A stretch of 64,000 nucleotides of DNA from Circinella umbellata (taxonomy: Eukaryota > Mucoromycota > Mucoromycetes > Mucorales > Lichtheimiaceae). This document shows positions 48,578 to 62,580 of the stretch, piece by piece; the stretch's first letter is position 1; each line of letters begins with the position of its first letter. The translations under genes were made by a program, and so were the position numbers. Under the pieces are notes generated by a model. It searched no databases. It saw only the letters and a program-made list of their open reading frames with translations, and was not told the origin of the DNA. The stretch is taken from contig JAIWNF010000005.1 of the NCBI GenBank assembly GCA_025093555.1, forward strand, positions 558,001-622,000. The letters run 5' to 3'.

Positions 48578-51500
48578 ATTGGGGGGCAATTTAAATTTTA
48601 TTGTTCTTAAAAAATAATTTGGGCTGAGTATGTGTGTGTGTCGGTTTTTCTCGTTTCTTGTAAAATAGCGTAAAATAAAATAAAATAAAAGGGCTTAAAA
48701 AAATATATATAAAGGAAGAAAAAAAATTAAAAAAAATATAATTTATAAAACGATATAAAAAATCGTAAAAAAAATAATATTTTTTTTTCTTAATTGAAAT
48801 ATAATTGAAAAAAAAAGATATAATTTGAAAGGCAAAGAAAAGAAAAAAAAAAGAAAAGTGGAAAAAGGTTGGAGGTGAGTGATTGTCTTTTATAGAAAAG
48901 ATCAAAGGCTATAAAAATGGTAGAGGATTAAAGTTGAAAGCGGAGAGGGGGGGTTTCTTTGTGGGGGGGGGGTGGAGAGAAGTGGGGGAGTTTTTGAAGT
49001 AATTTTTTTTCCTATTTGGGGGTGACATGAACAAAGGCGGTAATTTGAAGTTCACCGAGAAGGTAAAAAAAAAAGGCTAGGCAGTGTAACAGAACCTCAT
49101 TATATTTTTTTTAACATTAATTCCATCAAACACAATTGTTTTTTTTTTTCGGTCATATAACCTTGATGTTGTAATGTTTTTTGTTATTGAGTCGGGATCG
49201 GCGAAGAAAAACAAAACATAATAAAATAAACCATATTACACGTGGACCATTGCTAGGTAACACACTTGTAAACTATTCTTTTTTTTTAAAAAAGAAATAT
49301 TATCTCAAACCTGTCCATTCATTTAGCACTAAATGCCTGATTCCCTTTTTACGTTTCTCCACCTTCTCCCTCCCCCCCAACAATAACTCACTTTTTTTTT
49401 TATCATAAGCCATCAAAAAAAAAAGAAGATGTTCGAGAACTACTTGTAAAAAAAAACCCAGCTTTAGACTGGATAATTTGGCACGGACCACGGACCCACA
49501 AAAAACAAATAAAATAATTGCTGTTACTAGGAAACAACCTTTTTTCATTGGTAACATTTCAAACATCAGATCATGTTTCACTCTTTTTTAGTAAAAATAT
49601 ATAATCTCTTTTTTTTATTGCAATTTTATTAACAATAAATAATATAAATCCAATTGTTTTTCTTTTTCCCTAATTGAAAAGGATCTTTTTTTATATATAC
49701 ATTTTTTGCATATAACACGTCTATATATATGTTAACGACTGTATGAAAGTATCACATTTTTTTGATAATTATTATAAATTCTTACATGTTTCTCTTTTCT
49801 ATTTTAACAATAATGAACAATATATATTGATATATCCATGGATAGGATCGGGTCGGTTAAGAGTGTGTATCGGAAGATCGTCGTTCATAAAAGAAAAAAA
49901 AAACTTCTATAATTCTTTAAAAGACCCATCATAAATTTGGGGGGTGGGGCAAATGGTGTATTTAAAACAAAAAACGTGTGCGTTGTTGTTGTGCTGCGTT
50001 GTTAAACAGCTCATTTTCGTGTCTAATAATGTTTTATAATAAAAGAATGACATGAAACCCGATTTTCTGGGTTACACACAAGAAGAGGTACTTCTATTGC
50101 TAATGCTACTGTGCGTGGTCGCGTGTGTTTTAATATGTACATTTGCGTTTTAAATGTATGTGTGTGTGTGTGTTCAATGTACATGTTTTTTTTATGATTA
50201 TTTGTCATACCATTAACATATAATCCAAAACATTATTTGTTTGACAAAAACATCAAATTTTTTTTTTGACAATTTTGGCTGACATCCTTCTTTCGGTGTG
50301 TTGTATTTTTTTTTAGTCACATTGCTCTCACCATCTTAAAAACCACCCTTCACTTCTTTTTGTTTGAATAATTCCCAAGCTATTAACATAAGGACTGTAA
50401 ACAAAAAAAAACTATCTTGCCTTTTTTTTTATGCAAACAATTAGATTTCAATTTCACAGCCACACTTTGAATTGCTTTAATTTTCAAAACATTTATGTTT
50501 ATAAACCATTCATTCATAACAACATTAATCATATTTCACCAATAGATATATTATAGGTGTACGTACCTATAACAAGTTTTTTTTTGGGGGGGGGGAGAGC
50601 TGGAGTTTGTTACGAAAAAAAAAAAGAAACTGGGGGATTATTTAATTCTCTCAATTTTTTTTATGCCTTTTTTTTTGCATATGATTATATAAATGTATAC
50701 AAATCATTATAATATAGAAATACATATTAGTATTTATTGATTTTTTTTCTTACATGTATAATAATACTATATATAATATATACATAATGAAACTTGATCA
50801 AATTCTCGATTCAAATGATCAAATATCAAAATCTCATGCATTGAAAAAAAGAACTTTCTTAATTCCCGTCAACAAGAAAACGAAATTGTTTTATAATTAT
50901 TATTATCATTGCTGCTGCTGCTGCTGCTGTTGTTGTTGTTGTTGTTGTTGTTGTCATGACAACCTCGTAACCCAATTACTCAGCTTTTCAATAATGGTGT
51001 AGTATGGTTTTGCTGGGACCAAGAAAAAAAAATGAAAATGGATTTACCTGTAAATATTTGTGGATCCCCAACTCTTTCTCTTTTTTTTGTGTGTGACTAT
51101 AAGCAATTGATGAAAAGTATAATTTCCATTTTTGAGTTACAGAAAAGAAAGAGTGGTTGCATATCCAATATATTATTATATCAAAGAGTTACTACAGTAC
51201 CTTAAATAGTATATCGATTCAATTTTTTTTTGCATGTAATAAACATTAATTAAATACGCCCATCATTTCATGAAAAGCTTCTCGACCATTATTTTTATAT
51301 TGGTTTTGTAAAAGTAAAAAAAGTTTGTTTTTACTACCCCCTTAATTTGAAAATAAAATAGATAATCAATCTGAAATTTTTGTTATCTCTCTTTCCTTCC
51401 AAAAAAAAAGTGTGTATCTGGGTCTCGAATTCATTATATACACCCAACGGTACTCACTCTCCCTTTTTTTAAAATTATACTCGCAAGGTGAATTTTTTTT

Positions 51501-51824
51501 GCTATAAGTACTCGGTACCTCAAATATACTTTTACTTAATATTTTAGTACTATGATAAAATAAATAAAAGGGAATTTGTACTACAAATGATAATGTATTC
51601 TTATCCCATATAATTAAAACTCGATTATCTAAAATATATTTTACATACAAGATACTATCAGAAAGAAAAAAAAGAAAAAGAGGAAAAACTTACAAAAAAA
51701 TGAAACTTATAACTGCGTGGATTCCCGATTTGAATCCCCCGGAGCAGCAATTTTTTTTTTATCAAGTGGGAAAAAAAAAAGAGGAAAGAAAAAAAATCCG
51801 AGTTTTTTTTTTTTCTTCTTTTAA
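48578..51824. other. gene-poor region upstream of the kinase-like gene
   Basis: About 3.2 kb, very A/T-rich, with G8-10 runs near 48964 and 50586. Short ORFs (for example 49300-49581 on the minus strand, with a signal-peptide-like stretch) have no support. The last 200 bases hold long A and T runs before the start at 51825. Confidence 0.45.
50911..50954. repeat. (GCT)n(GTT)n trinucleotide repeat
   Basis: Six to seven GCT units followed by about eight GTT units, in non-coding sequence. Confidence 0.9.
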
Positions 51825-53768
51825 ATGGATTTAGGCTATCGTAATCGTAATGACCCTGCACATCAATATCAACAAGAAATCGTAAAGACGGAACTTGTTC
51901 ATCAAACAATAAAAGATATTCATCAACTTGTTTTAAAATATCCTCAAGAGTTTGACTTACATTTTCTTGAACCAGCAACGACAAGTGTTCCAGTACAAGA
52001 AGCCATTAGTCAACTTTATAATGATACAATATCTTTATATCATTCACGCAATGTCAACTTTGATAATCATTGGGTAAAAAAAAAAAAGAAATTATTTATA
52101 TAAAGTGAGGGGAGGGGAGTAGTGAAGACACACTTTTGTATAGTTTTCCAAAAAGAACCAGAAAAAAAGATCACTTATGCATATACATGGACACATGTAT
52201 ATGTATATACATATATATATATATACAAATTACTTACTATATAATATATTATTTAGCATTGGAATATTGCATGGCGACAAGCATTATCCTATGAAAGTAT
52301 TACAGAACTAGCCGATGGAGATACAGCAAAGATTGTAAATTCTTTTCATCCAAAAAGTCGCAAGTCATTGGATGCTATTTATAAATATGATCTTGCAAGA
52401 TATATGCGTTGGTATCCATGGCGATGGTTTTCAGATTTAGTCTTGGTTGGTTCAGGTGGATTTTCGGCTGTCTATGGTGCAAATATTTCATTACTATATG
52501 ATGTATGTGAAACGGGTCAACAATTTGGTGTACAACGTCGTCCTGTAGCCATTAAAGTTGTAGATGAAAAAATTCTAAATGAGGCATGTATGATTATCTT
52601 TTGTGTTAGGAGTTTTTTTTTTTGGGGGGGTGAGAAAATAGAAAGAGAGAATTATAATGATGTGATATATTTTTATAAATTATTAACAATGATAACAACA
52701 ACCTAAATGAATAATATAATAGATTATAGTTCAATCGAGAGCTTTCTTGGCATTACTATTTCATGGTATTACTGTCTGTGAAAGTACAGGCGATTTATTG
52801 ATGATTGCAACATTAGCTGAAAATGGTAATTTGGAGCATCGTATCAGTAAACCAGTACAATTTGGATTAGATATGGTGAATGCAATAGATATTGTTATTC
52901 GTCTTGCCTTTAATTTGGCAAGTTTACATGATGAAATTGGCATGTGTCATCGTAATATCCATCCAGGCAATATTTTGTGTGCCGATGATGATTATTTCTT
53001 GGTAGATTTTCGATTTTCTACTGCATCCAATCAAGCGACTGATGTGACAAAATCATCTATGGGTCATTATGGTAAATATATTTATACTTATATTATTATT
53101 ATTATTTTGAAAAAAAAAAGCTGGTATATGCTTGGATAGAATATTCATTCAACTTATTATCATTAGGTCGGATACCCTATATTGCACCTGAGGTGCGAGA
53201 AGGAATATATACTGAAAAATCTGACGTTTATTCACTGGGTATACTTATGTGGCAAATGGTGTCAGGTGTTGAATTCCCTTCACCTGAACTTTTATTTGAT
53301 GCACCCAAAGTATATAAAATAGAGTGGGTTCCAGGAGTTCCAACGTGGTATCAGGAACTGATGATGGCATGCCTTGAACCAGATCCAGCCAATCGACCGA
53401 TTGCGGAAGAGATTGGTTTGATTTTACGTAAATATGCAGTATATCCTCAGTCGGAAAAGATGCAGGTTCATCAAAAAGACTGGGTAGCTTATGCCACACG
53501 TCGACGCATCGAATGTAAACAACATCAAGAACTTTGGGCATCCAATCAAAATCCTTCCACTTATGTCAACGGGGATCGATATCGATTTTCTTCAACTACG
53601 AATTCAACGACACCAACTACTGCTACGAGTAAAGATGAAAAAGAAATACAAATGATGACAGCTTCTCGAGTATATGCATTCAGATCATTACCATCAACAG
53701 AACCATTTATTCAATTACCTTTCCGTGGACGTATTTTTGATGCTAGTCATTGGTCGGATGAAGATTAA
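51825..53768 (+). CDS. protein kinase-fold protein, predicted pseudokinase (TKL-like)
   Basis: Exons 51825-52073, 52257-52587, 52730-53071 and 53167-53768 give 507 residues. Residues 1-140 are a helical N-terminal region (IVKTELVHQTIKDIHQLVLK). The kinase fold follows: Gly-loop GSGGFSAVY at 148-156, VAIK lysine at 183, catalytic loop CHRNIHPGNIL at 266-276, DFR at 286-288, then GRIPYIAPEV, SDVYSLGILMWQMVSG and NRPIAEEI. The catalytic Asp of HRD is Asn269 and the Gly of DFG is Arg288, while the ATP-binding Lys and the Asn of the loop remain. The 'HRxxHxGN' form of the loop is characteristic of expanded TKL-like kinases in Mucoromycota and Glomeromycotina. After residue about 400 comes a disordered tail. 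The likely role is regulatory binding rather than phosphotransfer. The exon 2-3 join (A193/F194) uses the second acceptor (ATTATAG). Confidence 0.8.
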
Positions 53769-54082
53769 TTTTTTTTGCTTCCTGTTTTTTTTTATCCTTC
53801 CTCTCTTTGTCGTACACAGCTTAACATCCGATTATAATCACTATTTTTTCTTTTTACTTCTTTTTACATTCTATCTTAATCTTACGATAACAATCACATG
53901 ATGTCCGTTTTAGTCCAGAAAGATAATATGAAGATACATTATTTCATACATGACCAATTGATTCCCCTTTCTTATCTTTTTTTTTTCTTTTGTATTTATT
54001 AAGGACTTATTGTATTTTTATCTTTTATCTTTCGTCTTTTTTTATATCTTGTTAGCAAACAAGTATAGTTGTAGTGCTACAT

Positions 54083-54119
<37 letters not shown>

Positions 54120-54509
54120 CATATTCTTAATATATAACAGCAAACATGAAAATATATCTTTTATTGATCAATGATAGCATTCTATAATTCTATCTTATTC
54201 GCAAGAAAAAAACATTTCAGTTTATATAAGTAAGAACCTACCTCATTACGTTATATATATATATTTATTATTAATAACAACCAATATACATTGATTGTTA
54301 TGATTTAAGAAAGTTGACCTACATTTTTTTCTTTAATTTACTTTTTGGATGGTGTCACGTGTGACCAACCTTTTTTTTTTCTTAATCTTGGTACCTTTTT
54401 CCGCTGTTTTAGAAATCTTGTTTCACTCTATCTCGTCTTTTTTTTTTCCTTTATTTTTCCTTCAAACCTCTTTTCTTTCATTTTCATCGAAAAATCTTAG
54501 CATAAAACC
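53769..54509. other. intergenic with (CA)n(TA)n microsatellite
   Basis: 740 bases holding the kinase-like gene's 3' end and the helicase promoter. A compound (CA)n(TA)n repeat is at 54083-54119. CT-rich tracts at 54360-54480 precede the helicase start. Confidence 0.6.
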
Positions 54510-56896
<2,387 letters not shown>

Positions 56897-57151
56897 AGGA
56901 GGAAGGAAATAAAAAACAATTAAATAGTTCAATTGTTCATTATATGAACAGGTTGATTATCATTCATTCAACAACGAAATTTCATCCTTATAATATCTTT
57001 CACATGATAGTGGAAAAAAGAATAAAAAAAAAGTATAGTATACAATTATAAAAAAATAATGATACAAAATAAATTTGACAAGCAATTTATGCAGTAATAA
57101 ATAAATAACAATTACACCTGTGTTACTCTAAAGATACTTTTCTTTTACCCT

Positions 57152-58175
57152 TTAAGCAGGAGAATTATAAGTAAATTTTCTTGAATCTAATTGTAATGTC
57201 ACTGGTCCTAAAATAATAAAATAGAGTTAAATAATTATTATTTTTAATGTTGTGTAAATCTTCTCAATAATATTTACCATCATTAGCAATATCTACAGTC
57301 ATCATTGCACCAAAAACACCGTCTAAAATAATAATTTATAAATATCTATTAATTGATCTTCACATTTCTAAGCAAACAATCCCCCCCCCCACAAACTTTA
57401 TTGACACATGGTGTCATTTTTCACACACACAGAGAGTATATCATGAGAGTTTTTTTTCGGTCTGTATACCTTTAATTTTGGCTGGATCATATGCTTGTCC
57501 TAATTTTAATAGAAAATTCTCGTACATTGCCTTTGCTTGATTCGTCTTCATGGCTTGATGAAAATCAGGTTTATTACCTTTATAACAGTTTTTTTTTTTA
57601 CATGAGTCAATATCCCGAGTCATTTGTTTCCTTTTACCATTTATTATTTACCTTTTATTGTTTTTCCTTGGAGTGTGAATTGGGAAACTAACAATAAAAA
57701 AAAAAGATTATTATTTTATTTTTCACGTCTCCACCCTTTCCCATTCATTCCTCTACTTCATCTCTATACATAATTTTTACCACATAATACTTCAAGACCG
57801 AGATCCTTAACACCCTTTTTCCACATGGCTCCTTGTTCATCGTCAAATACACGAATATTTAAAATCTTGTTAATGATATAATCGACATCTTTATCAGTGT
57901 CATCAACACCAATGCCAACTAAAACACAAACACCTTTTTGAATGGAACCTACAACTTGTTGATCCACTATATAATTCAATTGTTAGATTTTATTTTACAG
58001 AAGAGAATTTAGAATAGTACTTCATGGAGGGAAAAAGAAGTTCAGGGGAGGGCGGGCCAGGGGGAAGGAGAAGGGGGAGGAGGAAGGAAGGGAACTGCTA
58101 CCAAGGCCAAGAAAAAATTATACATTATGTACCAGTAACACTTGCTCGAGCCACTCGTTGTAAAACTGCTCTCAT
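57152..58175 (-). CDS. DTD1: D-aminoacyl-tRNA deacylase (DTD1 type)
   Basis: Six exons (58133-58175, 57781-57966, 57652-57687, 57470-57577, 57278-57322, 57152-57207) give 157 residues, the usual size. The start MRAVLQRVARASV is the conserved N-terminus. VSQFTLQG holds the SQxxL active-site motif and NDGPVT the NxGPxT motif; both are needed for D-aminoacyl ester recognition. KPDFHQAM and DPAKIKDGVFGAMM are also family-typical. Known role: hydrolyses D-aminoacyl-tRNAs in the cytosol for translation quality control. All five introns are in phase 1, so the four internal exons are symmetric. It converges on the helicase gene (255 bases between stops). Confidence 0.93.
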
Positions 58176-59377
58176 TGTCTTCAATGATTTGGACTTTGAC
58201 GATTCAATAAAGACGACTTTTCAATCAAGAAAAAGTTCTGTAACTAAATAAGCTTATTTACAAAAATATAGCATTATTCATAAAAAAATCCCCGCTCAAT
58301 CTCGACAAAAAAGATTGAATTGTTAAAAAGTTGCTCACTATCATGTGTAAAGGGAGGGGGTTTAGGAAAAATTGTAAATAAAAGTTGAATTTACATCATA
58401 ATTATTTGATAATACCTGGAAGATATCACAGGTTTATTATGGTTGAAATATTTCCTAAAAAAAAGAGAATGTAAGAGTTTATTAACAAATACATATTAAA
58501 GTATATTATTTACAGTTGAAAAATGAAGCAACGACGATCTTCTTTCATAATTTAAAAAACTTAAATAAAATAATAAGGGTCTACCCCGAGCGAATTATAT
58601 ATTTGAATGAAATTTTGTTGATATATTAAAAAAACTCGGAAAATGTTTATATGAACCATTTTTTTTTTTTATAAAATAACTGTAATTATAGAATATGATG
58701 ACAATAATTTTTTAATGAGGGATAAAATACCATAATGTATAGTAAATACACAACAAGAGAAGAAAGTAGTTTAATAGTACTAAATCAACAAAAGTAGGTG
58801 TCATAATTTATTATACATTTTTTACAAAAAAGCTATTAAAAATGTGGCGTTTGAAGATCATTTGTCACTCATTTCATACATAAATACTTCAAAATAAGAA
58901 ATTCGATCTTCTACAATAAGTACTCCTTTTAATCTTAATTTTTTTCAAGTCATTCCTCACTTCTTCCTTTTTTCTAATTCCCAAGTTGACTTGTCATCTT
59001 TTTCTCTCTTTCAACATTTAATGTTACCTAAAAGGGGGTGGGCCCCTCCCTCTCCCTTGCCTTTTAATCACTTTTTGTCATTAAGTTTCATTAATCCCAC
59101 AGAGTTTTTTTTTTCTATACTACATATAACCATAATGAGAAATGTAGAAATTATATAGTAGTAGTAACGGTCAGTAATATAGTAAGATATTAAATACATA
59201 GGCTCTTTTAATATTTTAACTATGAGGGGATTTGAATGTTACGATAAAATATAAATACCCTTTACTTCAACCCATTCAAAAGATCTTTTTTTATTACTTT
59301 ATTACTTACATCTTATTTAAAAGAGCAACTTTTATTCCTTGCATACTTTTTTATATACTTACAGTCAACTTTTTAAA
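58176..59377. other. intergenic, upstream of secreted paralogue 1
   Basis: 1.2 kb without a gene. Near 58904-58940 the words TTCTACAA and AAGTACTCCTTTTA recur in similar form upstream of the second paralogue (about 62007-62032), so the duplication seems to include distal upstream DNA. Confidence 0.5.
59222..59377 (+). promoter_or_regulatory. duplicated promoter of secreted paralogue 1
   Basis: ATGAGGGG (STRE-like AGGGG at 59225-59229), then GTTACGATAA, then TATAAATA at 59250-59257, about 121 bases before the start codon. TTCAACCCATTCAAAAGAT, CTTACATCTTATTTAAA and CAACTTTTATTCCTTG follow. The same words in the same order precede the second paralogue. Confidence 0.7.
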
Positions 59378-60136
59378 ATGCGTTTCTCTATTATTTCTAT
59401 TGCTACAGCTGTCTATCTCATTGCTGGTATTCAAGCTGCTCCCACTCCCCAGACTGACCCCAGTGCTGCTCTTACTGCAGTGAGAACTAGAATTGAAGAA
59501 CTTGTAGCGGGTGGTGCTGGTGGTGGTGGTGGTGGTGCTGGTGTTCCTGGCACTACTGCTAGCTCTGGTGCTGACAGTAGCAGTCTTGATGGTCCTTCTG
59601 TTGCCGGTAGTGCTGGTGCTGCTGCTCCTGGTGCGAATACATTTTTTACTGGCCCTGGTCGTAAACGCTCCGAACAAGGTACTGTTACAGCAGAAGAGAA
59701 CTCTATCGATGCATCAACTGGAGCTGATACTACTACCGAAGCTGATGCTGATGCTGAAGCTGGTGCTGCCGAAGCTGATGCTGATACCCAAGCTGATGCT
59801 GATACCCAAGCTAATGCTGATACCCAAGCTAATGCTGATACCCAAGCTAATGCTGATACCCAAGCTAATGCTGATACCCAAGCTGGTCAAGAAGCGGGCA
59901 ATGCTCAGGAAACTGATACTAATGGACAATCCAAGGATGGAAATATTGTTGAAACGACCGTTGGTACTGTCAAAAAAGTGGTTTCTAGTCCTGATAAGGC
60001 AGCCTCCGCTGGCAATGTTGTTGCACCAACAAAGGATACTGTTCAAAAAACTGCTGGTATGATTACTGGTAGTGGAGCTCAAACGGGTCTTGCTGGTGGC
60101 GCCGTAACCAAGCTTACTGGCGCTGGTATTCCCTAG
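59378..60136 (+). CDS. secreted Ala/Gly-rich protein with Kex2-type processing site, paralogue 1
   Basis: Intronless, 252 residues. MRFSIISIATAVYLIAGIQA is a clear signal peptide with likely cleavage before APTPQ. A Gly/Ala/Ser-rich pro-region ends in the tribasic site GPGRKR/SEQG (cut expected after Arg97), the consensus for Kex2/furin. An acidic region follows with an 18-bp repeat encoding ADADTQ/ANADTQ, then a conserved C-terminal segment (VGTVKKVVSSPDKAASAGNV, GSGAQTGLAGGAVTKLTG) with an amphipathic character. No cysteine in the mature part, so it is not a hydrophobin. The function is unknown: wall or matrix component, signalling peptide precursor or effector are open options. The start was chosen at 59378, since only this Met gives the signal peptide shared with paralogue 2. 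Confidence 0.85.
   Translation: MRFSIISIATAVYLIAGIQAAPTPQTDPSAALTAVRTRIEELVAGGAGGGGGGAGVPGTTASSGADSSSLDGPSVAGSAGAAAPGANTFFTGPGRKRSEQGTVTAEENSIDASTGADTTTEADADAEAGAAEADADTQADADTQANADTQANADTQANADTQANADTQAGQEAGNAQETDTNGQSKDGNIVETTVGTVKKVVSSPDKAASAGNVVAPTKDTVQKTAGMITGSGAQTGLAGGAVTKLTGAGIP
59774..59881 (+). repeat. 18-bp tandem repeat, six units, in secreted paralogue 1
   Basis: Units of GCTGATGCTGATACCCAA (first two) and GCTAATGCTGATACCCAA (last four), in frame, encoding ADADTQ and ANADTQ. Near-identity of the last four suggests recent expansion. The paralogue has only remnants (ATQADPATQAGQ). Confidence 0.95.
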
Positions 60137-62396
60137 ATGATTAGTAACTCTGTGATCTTTTATATACTACATTGTTATCTTATTTTTTTAATATACCCTA
60201 ACACACTTTTTTCTTTCCATCTTTTATAAACTTCTTATTGTTGGTATCTTTTCTATTCTAATAATAAAATATAAATGATAATCATAATATCTCGTCCTTT
60301 TTCTTTATATGTATACGTAACATTAAATAGAATAATTAAAAAAGTCGATTGTTGATGCAAATCTTTATCTCATCGTTTGCCTGGAACAAAGCTCCCTGAG
60401 GTAAGAATACAACCAAATCATTTAATGCTTAAGGAATTGTTAAATGAACCAGTAGATTTATGACTCAATGTGAATATATATTATACTGATACCCTATATT
60501 TATTAATGTGTGTAATTATTTATAGTTTGTCTATTGAATTTATGGGTAACAATAATCTTTTATTGTTTGATATGTAACGATATTTACTGTCTCTGGTAAC
60601 TAAAACTGGAGTCATTTTATTATTTATCACAAATTTTGTACGTAAAATATGTAATACGTACCTATAGCAAAAAATAAAGGATATATTAAATTATAATATG
60701 TACGTTCATAAATATTAACTAATCTTTTAACTACTCATTTTTATTTTAAACTTTCTACATAGTACGTATGTGCCTTTTACTCTTTTTCTTCGCCTCTAGT
60801 GGAAAAAAAAAAAGAAAGAAAGATGGGTGATAACTATTCTAACTAAAATGATTTTCTTGATCTTTGTGTTTTAGATTAGGGGCGAGGCATCATACATATA
60901 ATTTTATATAGAGACGCAACCAGTTTCTATTGAGAACTGAGTTGATGTGAGACGATAAGAAGAAAGTTTGCACATCCGTTTTTTTTTTCTTTTACTTAAT
61001 GTTTATTATGAATTGAAATAATAGGTAGTTAGGGAGGTGAAACATTCAAGTACCTGGGCGCATGTTTGTTTGTTGTTTATTTTTTGCCATGTTAATTCCA
61101 AAAAAGATATGTAAGTATTACTCTTGGCATTTATTTTGTCATTTATCATTATTCTGATGGTAGAAACAGCAACCGGAATTTATATTTAAAAAAAGGGAGG
61201 AGATCTTCTGTTATAGAAACTTTGTTTTTTTTTTTTTTTTTGCCACAAAAAAATTGTTATGATAGTAATAGGTAGTTATTCATCCTACAACTATTTACAG
61301 CTATTATTATCATTTAGACTTTCATGTTTATATACAAATCTTTTAACGTTATTTGACATAATTACTATATTCAATATATAATTCTTTATTTATTTATACA
61401 TTGTTTTTTTTTCATATAAATAAAATGATTGTATGCAGTACGTAGTACTAAATATATTTGTATTTAACAAATATTTACATTTTACATTCATGAAAAAAAA
61501 TCAAAGTATATAACTTAAAGGAGAAGAAAAAATCATTGACTATGGGTAAAGTACTTATTATATAAGCCTTACATATGAATATAGATATTTATTATATAAT
61601 CTACAACTTGTCATTATATTACTAACCTAAACTCCTGATTGTTCCGGTTATGAGTAGCAGAAGCAAAAAAAAAAGGGGATGGCGATGATATGCACATTTT
61701 ATAAAATTAATTTTTTTTTTTTACAACTATGTACCTACTTTCTCACAGTAACTGAGTAATATGGGGGGGGGGGAGAAAGATTGTCAGGCTAGTTATTATG
61801 CTTTTGATATCAAAAGAAATCGGTATAAATACCCTTTTACTTTATAACAGAAACACTCATGCTGATGTGTTTAAATGCAAGTTCTTTGAATGGTTTAAAA
61901 AATATATATTTATTAATAATTTATATGAAACGTATTATATTTTTACATATAAATTAATATATATATTAGTATACAGTAGAGTAACGTCTATAGAAATTAT
62001 ATTTTCTACAAGTACTCCTTTTATTCTAGGGTTAAGAAAAGAAGCAAGTTCTCTTTCTGCACTCCTGACTACAAGTATCAGTACATAGAATTGATGGTAA
62101 GAGGTAAAGCTTTATCTTTCACCCCGTCCTTCCTTCCCTCTCTCTCCCTCTCCCAACACCTAATATTACTCGTTTTCTTGTTGTTGTTATTGACCCCTTT
62201 CTCTTCCCTGTAAATTTTCCACATCCCTTTTCTTTTAATCTCTTCTATTTGTTCTTTAAGTTTATAAAATCCATAAAGTCTCCTTCTACACACATGAAGA
62301 TAGAATGAAAGGTTAAGAGCCATATAATTGTAATGGTTAGTAAAAAAAACAAAACTCATTTTTTTTTATTAGATGCATGAGACCTTTCATATTTTT
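60137..62396. other. intergenic between the secreted paralogues, with a possible third promoter remnant
   Basis: 2.3 kb, AT-rich, no supportable gene. TATAAATACCC at 61824 is followed by a weak resemblance to the paralogue promoters, then no coding match; it may be a decayed extra copy. TACGTA recurs near 60640-60660, 60764 and 61439. Confidence 0.4.
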
Positions 62397-62580
62397 ATGA
62401 GGGGGTTCAAAGGTTTACGATAATATAATAAAAGAGGAAAAAAAAACTTGTATAAATACCTTTAACTTCAATCCATTCAAAAGATTTGTTTTTTCTTACT
62501 TCATTTACTTACATCTTATTTAAAGAAGCAACTTTTATTCCTTGTATACTTTTTATATATACTTATCATCAACATTTAAT
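62397..62580 (+). promoter_or_regulatory. duplicated promoter of secreted paralogue 2
   Basis: ATGAGGGGG (62397-62405), GTTTACGATAA, TATAAATA at 62451-62458 and then TTCAATCCATTCAAAAGAT, CTTACATCTTATTTAAA and CAACTTTTATTCCTTG, matching paralogue 1 in order and spacing up to the start codon. An A-rich insertion of about 20 bases separates the upstream box from the TATA box. Confidence 0.7.

Noticed and set aside
49300..49581. Minus-strand ORF with a signal-peptide-like stretch
   Set aside because: Composition follows the local poly-T/poly-A bias, no conserved motif, no splice or promoter context.
51700..51760. Possible tRNA T-arm (GATTCAAATC on the minus strand)
   Set aside because: No matching acceptor stem, anticodon arm or A-box nearby.
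59351..60082. Minus-strand Ser/Thr-rich and plus-frame Leu/Val-rich ORFs over the secreted gene
   Set aside because: Frame shadows of the GCT/GGT-rich coding sequence.
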